64,000 nucleotides of DNA from Clostridium sp. AWRP. Its GTDB lineage: Bacteria > Bacillota > Clostridia > Clostridiales > Clostridiaceae. The stretch lies in assembly GCF_004006395.2 (NCBI RefSeq), contig NZ_CP029758.2, positions 4,340,001 through 4,404,000 on the forward strand, in the 5' to 3' direction. The position numbers and the translations under genes are program-made. The stretch's first letter is position 1. Each line of letters opens with the position of its first letter. The notes under the pieces are model-generated. The model searched no databases. It was not told the DNA's origin and saw nothing but the letters and a program-made list of their open reading frames with translations. Below, piece after piece: positions 48,810 through 57,040 of the stretch.

Positions 48810-49355
48810 TTATTTGTAAATTTCTTCTTTTAATATCCCAACATAGGGGAAATTTCTATACTTTTCTGCATAATCCAAGCCATATCCTACTAGAAAATAA
48901 TCAGGCACTTCAAATCCTATGTATTTTGCATTAACGCTAACCTTTCTTCTATCGGCTTTATTTAAAAGACATGCTATCTCTACACTCTTAGCTTTTCTTC
49001 CTTTCAAGTAATCCACAAGATAAGCTAAGGTTATACCCGAATCTATAATGTCTTCTACTATTAATATGTGCTTATTCTCTATTTCAAAATCTAAATCTTT
49101 TAAAATTCTAACAACACCTGAACTTTTCGTAGAATTTCCATAGCTTGAAACTGCCATAAAATCCATACTGCATGGAATAGTTATTTCTTTAAGCAAATCT
49201 GCCATAAATGGAACAGACCCTTTCAAGATGCCTACAAGGAGCAAATCCTTTCCATCATAATCCTGACTTATTCTTTTTCCTATTTCCTTAACTTTCTTTT
49301 TAATTTTACCTTCATCAAGTAGTACTTCCTTGATATCATCACTAATGTTGGCCAT
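48810..49355 (-). CDS. hpt: Hypoxanthine phosphoribosyltransferase
   Basis: A 181-residue purine salvage enzyme. The PRPP-binding loop is HILIVEDIIDSGITLAYLVD (about 93-112) and the pyrophosphate loop LLLVGILKGSVPFMADLL (about 38-55). It converts hypoxanthine and guanine to IMP and GMP. The start ATG overlaps the end of tilS by 14 bp, so translation is coupled; this pair is conserved in Firmicutes. Confidence 0.95.
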   Translation of the reverse strand: MANISDDIKEVLLDEGKIKKKVKEIGKRISQDYDGKDLLLVGILKGSVPFMADLLKEITIPCSMDFMAVSSYGNSTKSSGVVRILKDLDFEIENKHILIVEDIIDSGITLAYLVDYLKGRKAKSVEIACLLNKADRRKVSVNAKYIGFEVPDYFLVGYGLDYAEKYRNFPYVGILKEEIYK

Positions 49356-50748
49356 ACTTTCCTAGTTCCTCACTTTCAAATTTTATAACTAAAATATTTC
49401 TAGTATTCTTATCAACTTTAAAAAGTTCGCTTATTCTATATCCAACAATCCATCCAATTTTGTCTCCAAAACATATGATAGGAACATCATCTCTTTTATC
49501 TTTAGATACTTTTAAATCTATGAACAGGTCTTTTAATTTCTTACTTCCAGTCATTCCAAGTGGTATAAACTTATCCCCTTCTCTCCTGTTTCGTAATATA
49601 ATATTTCCTTCTAACTTATCGTAATCAAAATACTGTATAAGCTTATTTTTTTTACAATGTATATATTCTTTAGCTTCAACTAGTTCTATATAAACGGTAG
49701 ATTTAATTGGGAAGATATTATTACATCCAAGTTGCAGTATATACTGTTTTTTATGATCTGACACAGCTTTTTTTGTATTTTTACTTATTATAATATTTCC
49801 ATAGTCATTCAAAACCAATACGTTATTGGGAAGCATCTGTTCCTTCCCAGTAGAATGTTTCTGAACTTCTATTATATTTAGAATATGAATTCTCTCAAAA
49901 TCTTTTAAATTTCCAGTTACAGTTTTTAAGGACATTCTTATTATCCTACTTAATATTGCTTCCTTCTCTAAGAATGCCTCTTTAGATATTATAACCTTTT
50001 CTCCCTTTATGTCACAATGTTTTTTAAATTTTTCTTGTGAAATATAACTTAAATACTCATTATCTATTTTTATTGTATCAGAAAATCTATTTAATACTTT
50101 AATTATATCTTTATTAAAGTTCTCTTGTATATATGGTATAAGTTGTAACCTTATTTTATTCCTAGAATATAAAGTTTCTAAATTAGTTTTATCAATTCTA
50201 GGATTAAGATTATTTAAGCTACAATATTTCTCAATTTCATCTCTAGTGCTGCATATCAGAGGCCTAACATATATATTATCTCTTACAGGTCTTATTCCTA
50301 CTAAACCGTCTAACCCTGCGCCCCGCATAATTCTCATTAAAATTGTTTCAGCCTGATCGTTAGCATTATGGGCTATAGCTATTTTTTGAGCTTTTAACTC
50401 ATCCTTAAGTTTTTCAAAAAAACTATATCTTACTTTTCTTCCCGCACTCTCACAAGATATGCCTTCCTCTTGTGAAACATGATTTACATCTATTTTTAAA
50501 CTTTTAAATTTTATTTTCAAATTTTCACAAAACTTTTTTACATATTCTTCGTCTCTATCTGCATCTTTTCCTCTTAAACAGTGATTTACATGAGCTGCAT
50601 ATAAAGTTATATCTAACTTTTCTCTCAAAATATACAATATGTGTAATAGACATAACGAATCTGGGCCTCCCGATACAGCTACTATTACTTTATCTCCTCT
50701 ATCAAACATTTTATTCTTTGTTATAGTATCTAATACAGATTCTATCAA
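49342..50748 (-). CDS. tilS: tRNA(Ile)-lysidine synthetase
   Basis: A 468-residue PP-loop ATPase that converts C34 of tRNA-Ile2 (CAT) to lysidine; a likely substrate is encoded at 32306-32382. The PP-loop SGGPDS is at 25-31. AHNANDQAETILMRIMRGAG (about 135-154) and the C-terminal TilS domain (LRNRREGDKFIPLGM) are intact. I chose the TTG at 50746-50748 because AGGAAG lies seven bases upstream, instead of a GTG three codons earlier that overlaps the site. Confidence 0.94.
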   Translation of the reverse strand: MIESVLDTITKNKMFDRGDKVIVAVSGGPDSLCLLHILYILREKLDITLYAAHVNHCLRGKDADRDEEYVKKFCENLKIKFKSLKIDVNHVSQEEGISCESAGRKVRYSFFEKLKDELKAQKIAIAHNANDQAETILMRIMRGAGLDGLVGIRPVRDNIYVRPLICSTRDEIEKYCSLNNLNPRIDKTNLETLYSRNKIRLQLIPYIQENFNKDIIKVLNRFSDTIKIDNEYLSYISQEKFKKHCDIKGEKVIISKEAFLEKEAILSRIIRMSLKTVTGNLKDFERIHILNIIEVQKHSTGKEQMLPNNVLVLNDYGNIIISKNTKKAVSDHKKQYILQLGCNNIFPIKSTVYIELVEAKEYIHCKKNKLIQYFDYDKLEGNIILRNRREGDKFIPLGMTGSKKLKDLFIDLKVSKDKRDDVPIICFGDKIGWIVGYRISELFKVDKNTRNILVIKFESEELGKYGQH

Positions 50749-50874
50749 AACAAACACTTCCTAAAAATTATTATTTTAGAAACAATACGCTAATTTATTA
50801 TAACATAAATGAATTATTTTTTGTGTAAGAATGACATAAAAGCTATATTTAGACTGTCTACAACACCAATCTAT

Positions 50875-51044
50875 AATTCACAACGCACAATTTTAGTAGA
50901 TTTTTCTCCTCTGTGCTGCAAAAAATTTTAAATTTTGAAGCTTATTGAACTTTTGCTTCAATAATGCTATATTTTAGATTTTCTGAAGTTTTAGCGGAAG
51001 AAAATCATCCTTAATTGTGAATTGTGCATCGTGCATTGTGAATT
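50875..51044. repeat. MITE-like inverted-repeat element between spoIIE and tilS
   Basis: About 170 bp. The left end AATTCACAACGCACAATT matches, inverted, the right end built of GTGAATTGTGCATCGTGCATTGTGAATT-type repeats. The inside is AT-rich with a small hairpin (TTGAAGC...GCTTCAA, about 50935-50961). No ORF. The rest of this 359-bp gap (50749-50874 and 51045-51107) has only a short ATTGC/GCAAT hairpin. Confidence 0.65.
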
Positions 51045-51107
51045 AATTGCTTCGCAATGTTTTTAAACTGCGAAAGTTGAATACTTAAGAAATAATAATT
51101 ATGTCCA

Positions 51108-53495
51108 TTAATAAAGGCTGTATACCTTTTCTACTATTGCCGTCATATCATCTTTTGCCTTCCCTCCAGAAAGTTCTTTTGCTTTATCCGTAATTTTCTT
51201 GCACATTTCTTTAGGATCAGTGCAATCTAATTCTTTTAGAAATTCTATCATCCAATATAAATTTCCTGCTGCTTCACTTTCATAATCAATCACTCCATCG
51301 CTTACCATTATCAGGAAGTCTCCATTCATTATTTTGTTATTACTAATGTCCACATCCACTTTATCTAATATTCCTATAGGAAGCGTTTTTGACTTTATTA
51401 CTATAACATCCTCCCCTCTTTTTATAAAACTAGCCGCTGCTCCTACTTTCATAAAATCTACTTCGCCTTTATATAAATCCACACTGCTTAAATCTAATGT
51501 CGAAAACTTCTCATCCTCAGTAAATTTTATACCCATTATAGAATTTACTGTATTGATAGCTGTCATTTTATTGAAACCTGCACTTGTAAATTCCTTTATA
51601 AGTTCAACAGATGCACTACTTTCCTGTCCTGCCTGAGGACCTGAACCCATTCCATCACTTATAATAGTCATATATGTTCCATCTGGCAATTTTCCAAAGC
51701 TATAACTATCACCATTACACTTTTCACCATCTTTACAAACTCTACTCACATAAGCTGCTATATGATATTTAGGAGTTTCTTCAAAAGTTATACTACAGCT
51801 GTCCATAGAAGAATTTATATTGCATCCATCTTCACTTACACACATTAACTTTTTAGTTACATTGTTTATAAGAGGCAATATATTTTTAACACACTCCTGT
51901 TTGCCGCCGCAAGCTTCCATAGATAAGTTTACAACTAAATGTCCCTTTTTATTATTGAAACAAAACACATCTTTATAATGTATATTGCTTTTATTTAAAA
52001 TTCTTCGTATATCATTTTCCACCTCAGGATTAAACTTCATATTTAAATTAAAATCTTCTACTATATCACCTATAGTTTTTCCCATATTCTTTATTTGGGA
52101 TGCTAGTAATTCTCTACATTCACTGAGTCTGTTCTTTCTCATTTCACTTACAATATAATTATTTACAATCTCTTCCGTATTTTTTATAAGTACCGTTCTT
52201 TTAGTACATTTTCTTTGAAGTTCCCCTGGCATATGTTTTTTGTTATCCTCGTAATTTTGTATTAATTCTGCAAAAGCATTATAAGTATAAAAAGCTTCTC
52301 TGTTCCAACACATGTGCTTCATATCGCAATCAGAGCACACTCTATCTGCCAAATTTTCTATAAGTGCACTACTTTTATTTTTCAAAGCAAGTTTATCGTT
52401 ATCTGCCAACTTAGCCAAAACAACTGACATGTTATTAAGTACTTTAGAAAAACTATCAAATTTATGTGAAAAAATAGATTTGATTTTACCTGCATAATTC
52501 TCTTTTAAATGCTCCTGCTTCTTTTCCCAATCTAACTCCATTTCTATTTTTTTGTATATTTTCTGAGGTATTACAAAAAATATACAACAGCTTATAATTA
52601 TTTCTATTATTTTAAATTCTGTTCCTATATTAGAATACATCTTTAGCACCATAAATCCTATAATATAAGCGCTTCCGCTCATCCACTTACCTGTTTCCCT
52701 AAACACACCTGATATAAGCCCACATAATCCATAAACTGAAATATATATCATCATATCGCTAGAGGTAACTCCTATTATAGTTCCCATGGCTACACCAGCG
52801 GCTGCCCCCGATGGACTTCCCTTTACATAACCTAATATAAGTATAAAACCTAGTGCTATTATATTTCTAAAAGATACTTCATGTATACTCATTCCCCAAG
52901 TTCCTGCTATAATCAAAGATGCAGTTATAGACATACTAATTATTTCCTCACTACTGTATAAATGTCTAGTTTTCAATTTTTTTAAGCATACTATAGAATA
53001 ATTAATAATAAAATATATTGGAAAGATACACATAACTTCAAAAACAGAATTAAAAGCAGCTACCCCAACAGTTAATTTCAATATTAAAAACTTATAGGCA
53101 AAAAACTCTATTAACGCAGCAGAAAATAATAATACCAACTTCTTTTTTGCACTAATATTATTTAATATGTGATTTAAAGTTGCTAATGTTACAATTTCTA
53201 TACAATATACAGGAAGATATTTAATATTTCCATACATTGAAATATACCCTAATAGTGTTCCCACCGCAGCAATGAGGGAAGGTTTTCGCTTTTCACATTG
53301 TGCTATTGATATAAAAAAGGCTATGCCAAAGGGTGCCATAAGATTTACCATCATAACCCTTCCAACTAAAAAACCTGCTAGGAAATAAAATATTATTTGA
53401 ATTGTTTTTGTCATGTCCCTAGCTTCATGGTTTTTTTCTTCATTCTTTAGCTTTTCTGTCCTTTGATAAGGAAATACCTCTGCTCCATATTGCAT
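51108..53495 (-). CDS. spoIIE: Stage II sporulation protein E (PP2C phosphatase)
   Basis: A 795-residue protein. About ten hydrophobic segments fill residues 28-320, a regulatory region with CxxC-type cysteines (CSDCDMKHMCWN near 405) follows, and a C-terminal PP2C domain has metal-binding acids in MTIISDGMGSGPQAGQ (about 614-629) and FLIMVSDGVIDYE. It dephosphorylates SpoIIAA to free sigma-F in the forespore. The ATG follows AAGGTGGG. It has its own Spo0A-type promoter. Confidence 0.95.
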   Translation of the reverse strand: MQYGAEVFPYQRTEKLKNEEKNHEARDMTKTIQIIFYFLAGFLVGRVMMVNLMAPFGIAFFISIAQCEKRKPSLIAAVGTLLGYISMYGNIKYLPVYCIEIVTLATLNHILNNISAKKKLVLLFSAALIEFFAYKFLILKLTVGVAAFNSVFEVMCIFPIYFIINYSIVCLKKLKTRHLYSSEEIISMSITASLIIAGTWGMSIHEVSFRNIIALGFILILGYVKGSPSGAAAGVAMGTIIGVTSSDMMIYISVYGLCGLISGVFRETGKWMSGSAYIIGFMVLKMYSNIGTEFKIIEIIISCCIFFVIPQKIYKKIEMELDWEKKQEHLKENYAGKIKSIFSHKFDSFSKVLNNMSVVLAKLADNDKLALKNKSSALIENLADRVCSDCDMKHMCWNREAFYTYNAFAELIQNYEDNKKHMPGELQRKCTKRTVLIKNTEEIVNNYIVSEMRKNRLSECRELLASQIKNMGKTIGDIVEDFNLNMKFNPEVENDIRRILNKSNIHYKDVFCFNNKKGHLVVNLSMEACGGKQECVKNILPLINNVTKKLMCVSEDGCNINSSMDSCSITFEETPKYHIAAYVSRVCKDGEKCNGDSYSFGKLPDGTYMTIISDGMGSGPQAGQESSASVELIKEFTSAGFNKMTAINTVNSIMGIKFTEDEKFSTLDLSSVDLYKGEVDFMKVGAAASFIKRGEDVIVIKSKTLPIGILDKVDVDISNNKIMNGDFLIMVSDGVIDYESEAAGNLYWMIEFLKELDCTDPKEMCKKITDKAKELSGGKAKDDMTAIVEKVYSLY

Positions 53496-53529
53496 ATTAT
53501 ACCACCCACCTTATAAAATTACTGATTAC

Positions 53530-53562
53530 ATTATAGCAGTAATTACTGGAAATAAATGTCAT
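53530..53562 (-). promoter_or_regulatory. spoIIE promoter with 21-bp spacer, Spo0A-type
   Basis: On the minus strand a perfect TATAAT (53530-53535) lies 21 bp from ATGACA (53557-53562), and TTATGACA there partly resembles a 0A box (TTCGACA). The same long spacing is a known feature of Spo0A-activated sigma-A promoters such as spoIIG and spoIIE in Bacillus. The rest of the 306-bp gap up to the tRNA cluster terminator shows nothing else. Confidence 0.6.
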
Positions 53563-53774
53563 AACATGAGATACATCCATATTTTTTTTAGGACATTAAT
53601 TTTATGTTTTTTTCATAATTTTTATTTTAAATGTTTACTAAAAACTAGTTATCATATTTTATCCACAGTGTTAATAAATTTGTGATTTTAATAATTTTAG
53701 AAAGGTATGCTTTAACCTGATTAGACTTTGTTCATTATTAATAACTTTAAAGACAAGTAAATTGAAAACTAAAA

Positions 53775-53799
53775 AAAACTTGCAATATATGCAAGTTTT
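53775..53799 (-). terminator. Terminator of the tRNA cluster
   Basis: AAAACTTGCA (53775-53784) pairs with TGCAAGTTTT (53790-53799), followed on the minus strand by a long T run. It lies three bases after the last tRNA. Confidence 0.9.
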
Positions 53800-53801
53800 C
53801 T

Positions 53802-53877
<76 letters not shown>

Positions 53878-53885
53878 GCATTAAT

Positions 53886-53974
53886 TGGTGCTGAAGACCG
53901 GAATCGAACCGGTACGGGTTTTAAAGCCCGCAGGATTTTAAGTCCTGTGCGTCTGCCTGTTCCGCCACTCCAGC
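53886..53974 (-). tRNA. tRNA-Leu (TAA), copy 1
   Basis: An 89-nt class II tRNA with a long variable arm; loop CTTAAAA gives anticodon TAA. Encoded CCA. Identical to 54163-54251. Confidence 0.95.
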
Positions 53975-53985
53975 ACATCATCAAT

Positions 53986-54062
53986 TGGTAGCGGAAATAG
54001 GACTTGAACCTACGACACTTCGGGTATGAACCGAATGCTCTAGCCAGCTGAGCTATTCCGCC
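53986..54062 (-). tRNA. Elongator tRNA-Met (CAT)
   Basis: A 77-nt tRNA starting GGCGGAATAGCTCAGCTGG with loop TTCATAC. The body matches the Firmicute elongator Met type. It lies between the two Leu-fMet pairs. Confidence 0.92.
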
Positions 54063-54078
54063 ATGTTATATATTTCTG

Positions 54079-54154
<76 letters not shown>

Positions 54155-54162
54155 GCATTAAT

Positions 54163-54251
54163 TGGTGCTGAAGACCGGAATCGAACCGGTACGGGTTTTA
54201 AAGCCCGCAGGATTTTAAGTCCTGTGCGTCTGCCTGTTCCGCCACTCCAGC
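54163..54251 (-). tRNA. tRNA-Leu (TAA), copy 2
   Basis: An 89-nt tRNA identical to 53886-53974. It is the first gene of the cluster. Confidence 0.95.
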
Positions 54252-54285
54252 AAAATATATACACAACAAATTGACGACATATATT

Positions 54286-54314
54286 ATTATATATGGTACT
54301 AACTATATTGTCAA
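54286..54314 (-). promoter_or_regulatory. Consensus promoter of the tRNA cluster
   Basis: TTGACA (54309-54314) and TATAAT (54286-54291) on the minus strand, both perfect, with 17-bp spacing, 35 bp before the first tRNA-Leu. Confidence 0.85.
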
Positions 54315-54344
54315 CTAATTTTTAAAAATTTCTACAAAGAAAAT

Positions 54345-54368
54345 TTAAAAAGAGGCTAAACAGCCTCC
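54345..54368 (-). terminator. Terminator after the S1-domain gene
   Basis: GAGGCT (54352-54357) pairs with AGCCTC (54362-54367), followed on the minus strand by TTTTTAAATTTT. Confidence 0.8.
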
Positions 54369-54381
54369 TTAGGTAATCCTA

Positions 54382-54792
54382 CTAGTAATTAGAAGATTTT
54401 TTATATCCTTTACCTTTTGCATCTTGATGTTTCTTTATATCTTGGAATCTTTCTTCACTATCTTTTAAAAACTTAGATAACCTATCTTCAAAATTACCCT
54501 GATTTTGCTTAGTTTTTTCTTTTTGCCAATCTATTTCCATAGGTCTAACACTCTTTTTATCAAGTCCAGCCTGCTTTATAGATAAACTAATCTTTCCATT
54601 GTCATCAATAGAAATCACCTTAACTTTTACTTTGTCCTTTTCCTTTAAATAATCTCGTATATTCTTAACATAAGTGTCCGACACCTCAGATATATGCACT
54701 AACCCAGTTTTACCTTCAACATCTACAAAAGCTCCAAAACTAGTAATGTTAACTACTGTACCCTCTAGTATGCTTCCTGCCTTTAAGGTCAT
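54382..54792 (-). CDS. S1-domain RNA-binding protein (YabR-like)
   Basis: A 136-residue protein with one S1 domain (GSILEGTVVNITSFGAFVDV at about 6-25, through KISLSIKQAG near 66-75) and a charged C-terminal tail of about 60 residues. Small S1 proteins at this site (YabR/GSP13-like) associate with ribosomes in Bacillus. It is downstream of divIC after a gap of 186 bp that contains an AACAGG/CCTGTT hairpin (about 54928-54953). Confidence 0.88.
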   Translation of the reverse strand: MTLKAGSILEGTVVNITSFGAFVDVEGKTGLVHISEVSDTYVKNIRDYLKEKDKVKVKVISIDDNGKISLSIKQAGLDKKSVRPMEIDWQKEKTKQNQGNFEDRLSKFLKDSEERFQDIKKHQDAKGKGYKKSSNY

Positions 54793-54978
54793 ATTAAAAA
54801 AACTCCTCCTTAAAAAATAATACTATATAATATAAACTTCTTCTCTTTTAACAGAGTAGGACTTCTTGGATCTTGCCCAAAAATCTTTGCTACATCCACA
54901 ACCACTTATCCTCCATAATCTCAACAGGCATAATTTCAAGAAACCTGTTATAGTTTTCTATTACAGCATAACTGGTAA

Positions 54979-55251
54979 TTAGTTTTTATTGTCTATTACA
55001 GGAGTTTCACCTTGCTTAATAAGACCTAATTTTTCTCTAGCTAATTTTTCTATATACACATTAGAATTAGACATTTTAACCTCTTCCTGTAATTTTTGAT
55101 TTTTATATTTACCCCTCTGCTCTTCAACTTTCTTCTCACTTATCTGTTTTTTTATGTTCTGCATAGTTAATTGCTGGCTTATAAAAATATAGCCTATATA
55201 TAGAACTATTAATAAAAAGATTATATTTTTCCACTTGATTTTTATTTTCAT
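54979..55251 (-). CDS. divIC: Septum formation initiator family protein (DivIC/FtsL-like)
   Basis: A 90-residue bitopic membrane protein with an N-terminal transmembrane segment (IIFLLIVLYIGYIFISQQ, about 9-26), an extracytoplasmic coiled coil (about 30-65), and the conserved ending EKLAREKLGLIKQGETPVI. The family links FtsQ/DivIB to the septal cell-wall synthases. The position yabP-yabQ-divIC-yabR is conserved in Firmicutes. Confidence 0.9.
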   Translation of the reverse strand: MKIKIKWKNIIFLLIVLYIGYIFISQQLTMQNIKKQISEKKVEEQRGKYKNQKLQEEVKMSNSNVYIEKLAREKLGLIKQGETPVIDNKN

Positions 55252-55378
55252 TAATAATCACCAATTTTCCCTTTAATGATTTACATTTCTATATACTTAT
55301 TTTATTAACTATTGCCTTCCTCGATTTATCATATCATATCTCACTTATATTGTAATTTGATTTTTGATTTTCTTCAAG

Positions 55379-55789
55379 CTAATTTTTATACTTTTTTTTA
55401 TTTTTTCTTTTAATACTATAAATAAGGTATTGAAAAGGATATATTATTATATATATAAATACCCTAAATAATCTTCCCAATACTTTGAAGAATTTATTAT
55501 GTAATTCTATAAGCAAATTGCTGAAAAACTTCAAATATAAACATATACCTACACCTAATAAAATATACACATACATTCCCATATAGGCATAGTTTGTATA
55601 CATTAAAAATATAAATACAATTATGGCTGTAAATACCCAAAACAGGGTGTCCTCGATAAATGTTATTATTTTATTTAAATCTTTAAACCCTCTTATTAGT
55701 CTGTAAAAATCAAATAATATTCCCGTTATTATTCCTGCTGTAAGGCTAAATATTATAAGTCCAATTTGATTACTTATTGATATAATCAT
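55379..55789 (-). CDS. yabQ: Spore cortex biosynthesis protein YabQ
   Basis: A 136-residue membrane protein with hydrophobic segments at about 5-25, 40-65 and 68-92 and a very basic C-terminus (IKRKNKKKYKN). YabQ localises to the forespore membrane and is needed for cortex formation in Bacillus. It starts 26 bp after yabP, and the pair is presumably under sigma-E. Confidence 0.9.
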   Translation of the reverse strand: MIISISNQIGLIIFSLTAGIITGILFDFYRLIRGFKDLNKIITFIEDTLFWVFTAIIVFIFLMYTNYAYMGMYVYILLGVGICLYLKFFSNLLIELHNKFFKVLGRLFRVFIYIIIYPFQYLIYSIKRKNKKKYKN

Positions 55790-55815
55790 ACTAATCCTTT
55801 CATGGTAACATGATT

Positions 55816-56106
55816 TTATTTAAACATCTTTGATATTAAACTTTGGTTCTTTTTTTTCGACTTATTATTAGTATATACACAAGAATTTACCATACCGACT
55901 ATAATTACATCTCCATTTTGTACATCTAACTTATTCATCTTCAAACTTTTGCCTTTAATATTGAGGGTTCCAAGATTAGTATTTAAGACTATTTGATCTT
56001 CATTAAAACTTACTACTTCAATGACACCAGTTAACATTAACTTTTTTCTATTTTCAAGACTTAATAAGCTTTTCTTGTCTTCTACACTTATTTCTTTTTT
56101 CTCCAT
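55816..56106 (-). CDS. yabP: Sporulation protein YabP
   Basis: A 96-residue protein of the YabP/YqfC family, MEKKEISVEDKKSLLSLENR..., with the family segment MLTGVIEVVSFNEDQIVLNT. It is a soluble, beta-rich mother-cell protein of spore coat/cortex assembly whose exact role is unclear. I chose the ATG at 56104-56106 behind GGAGGGG; 13 upstream codons are rejected. A sigma-E-type promoter precedes it. Confidence 0.9.
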   Translation of the reverse strand: MEKKEISVEDKKSLLSLENRKKLMLTGVIEVVSFNEDQIVLNTNLGTLNIKGKSLKMNKLDVQNGDVIIVGMVNSCVYTNNKSKKKNQSLISKMFK

Positions 56107-56130
56107 AAAACATCCCCTCCACCTATAATA

Positions 56131-56159
56131 AATATATGTAGCCATTGGGGATTATATTA
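56131..56159 (-). promoter_or_regulatory. Candidate sigma-E promoter of yabP-yabQ
   Basis: On the minus strand TAATATA (56153-56159) and CATATATT (56131-56138) are separated by 14 bp, close to the sigma-E consensus (KMATATT, then CATACAMT). It fits mother-cell expression known for yabP in Bacillus. Confidence 0.55.
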
Positions 56160-56175
56160 CTTTGTATTTTAAATC

Positions 56176-56424
56176 TTATTCAGTTGAAATTATCCTATAC
56201 ATACTTTGAACGTTTTCTTTTGTAACATGAGCTGCAACATTTAAGATTTCTGCCTTTAAACATTTATTAGCATATTTGATTTCTATTATGTCCCCTTCTT
56301 TAACTTCAACACTAGGTTTGGCCACTTTTCCATTTATAGCAACCCTTCCACCTTCACATGCTTCTTTTGCTACAGTTCTTCTCTTTATTATTCTAGATAC
56401 TTTAAGGTATTTATCTAATCTCAT
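56176..56424 (-). CDS. rqcP: S4-domain protein RqcP (YabO)
   Basis: An 82-residue protein consisting of one S4 RNA-binding domain: MRLDKYLKVSRIIKRRTVAK, then GGRVAINGKVAKPSVEVKEG. Bacillus YabO (RqcP) stabilises peptidyl-tRNA on obstructed 50S subunits during RqcH alanine tailing. It is related to Hsp15. It follows hup, as is usual in Firmicutes. Confidence 0.9.
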   Translation of the reverse strand: MRLDKYLKVSRIIKRRTVAKEACEGGRVAINGKVAKPSVEVKEGDIIEIKYANKCLKAEILNVAAHVTKENVQSMYRIISTE

Positions 56425-56440
56425 ACAAACTCCCCTTTAA

Positions 56441-56476
56441 AACAGAAAACCTAGATTTTCACCCAGGCTTTCTGAA
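56441..56476 (-). terminator. Probable terminator after hup
   Basis: CAGAAA-CCT (about 56444-56453) pairs with AGG-TTTCTG (about 56466-56475), followed on the minus strand by a TTTT stretch. It separates abundant hup mRNA from rqcP. Confidence 0.65.
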
Positions 56477-56483
56477 AAATACA

Positions 56484-56759
56484 TTATTTATTTACTCTAT
56501 CTTTAAACTCTTTACCAGCTTTAAATACAGGAACTGTTGATTCAGGTATTTTTATTTCTTCCTTAGTTCTAGGATTTCTTCCAATTCTTTCAGCTCTTTT
56601 TCTTGTTTCAAAGGTTCCAAATCCTACTAACTGAACTTTTTCTCCCTTTTCCAATGTTTCTTCTACGCTTTCTATAAACCCTTTAAGAGCTGCCTCTACA
56701 TCTTTTTTTGTTAATTTTGACTTTTCTGCTATACCTGCTATTAATTCTGATTTATTCAC
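56484..56759 (-). CDS. hup: DNA-binding protein HU
   Basis: A 91-residue HU. The DNA-binding arm region has GFGTFETRKRAERIGRNP (about 46-63) followed by the FKAGKEFKDRV ending. It is a nucleoid-packaging homodimer. The start is GTG (56757-56759) behind GAGGAGG. It has its own promoter and terminator, in line with high expression. Confidence 0.95.
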   Translation of the reverse strand: MNKSELIAGIAEKSKLTKKDVEAALKGFIESVEETLEKGEKVQLVGFGTFETRKRAERIGRNPRTKEEIKIPESTVPVFKAGKEFKDRVNK

Positions 56760-56880
56760 TTTTTTTACCTCCTCTTATTTTCATAGATAAATGTGTAAAA
56801 ATATTCACAAATATCTTTACGGCTAATTTTCGGTCATCATTAACCAATTTTTTCTAATTAAGCTTTCGAAAGCAATAAAT

Positions 56881-56909
56881 ATTGTATACTACACAAAAAT
56901 ATTTAGCAA
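56881..56909 (-). promoter_or_regulatory. Sigma-A promoter of hup
   Basis: TTGCTA (56904-56909) and TACAAT (56881-56886) on the minus strand with 17-bp spacing, giving a leader of about 115 nt that includes a GCTTTCGAAAGC palindrome just downstream. The rest of the 280-bp gap to mazG is AT-rich and otherwise blank. Confidence 0.6.
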
Positions 56910-57040
56910 CTTACTATGTAATTTATATATACTTAAAAGTATTCATCACTTTCTAATCTATTGAATATACTTACATGGATATAGTAGCATATTCTGCATT
57001 AATTAAAAAATTCCTTCTTTTTGCATATAAAAAATTAAAT

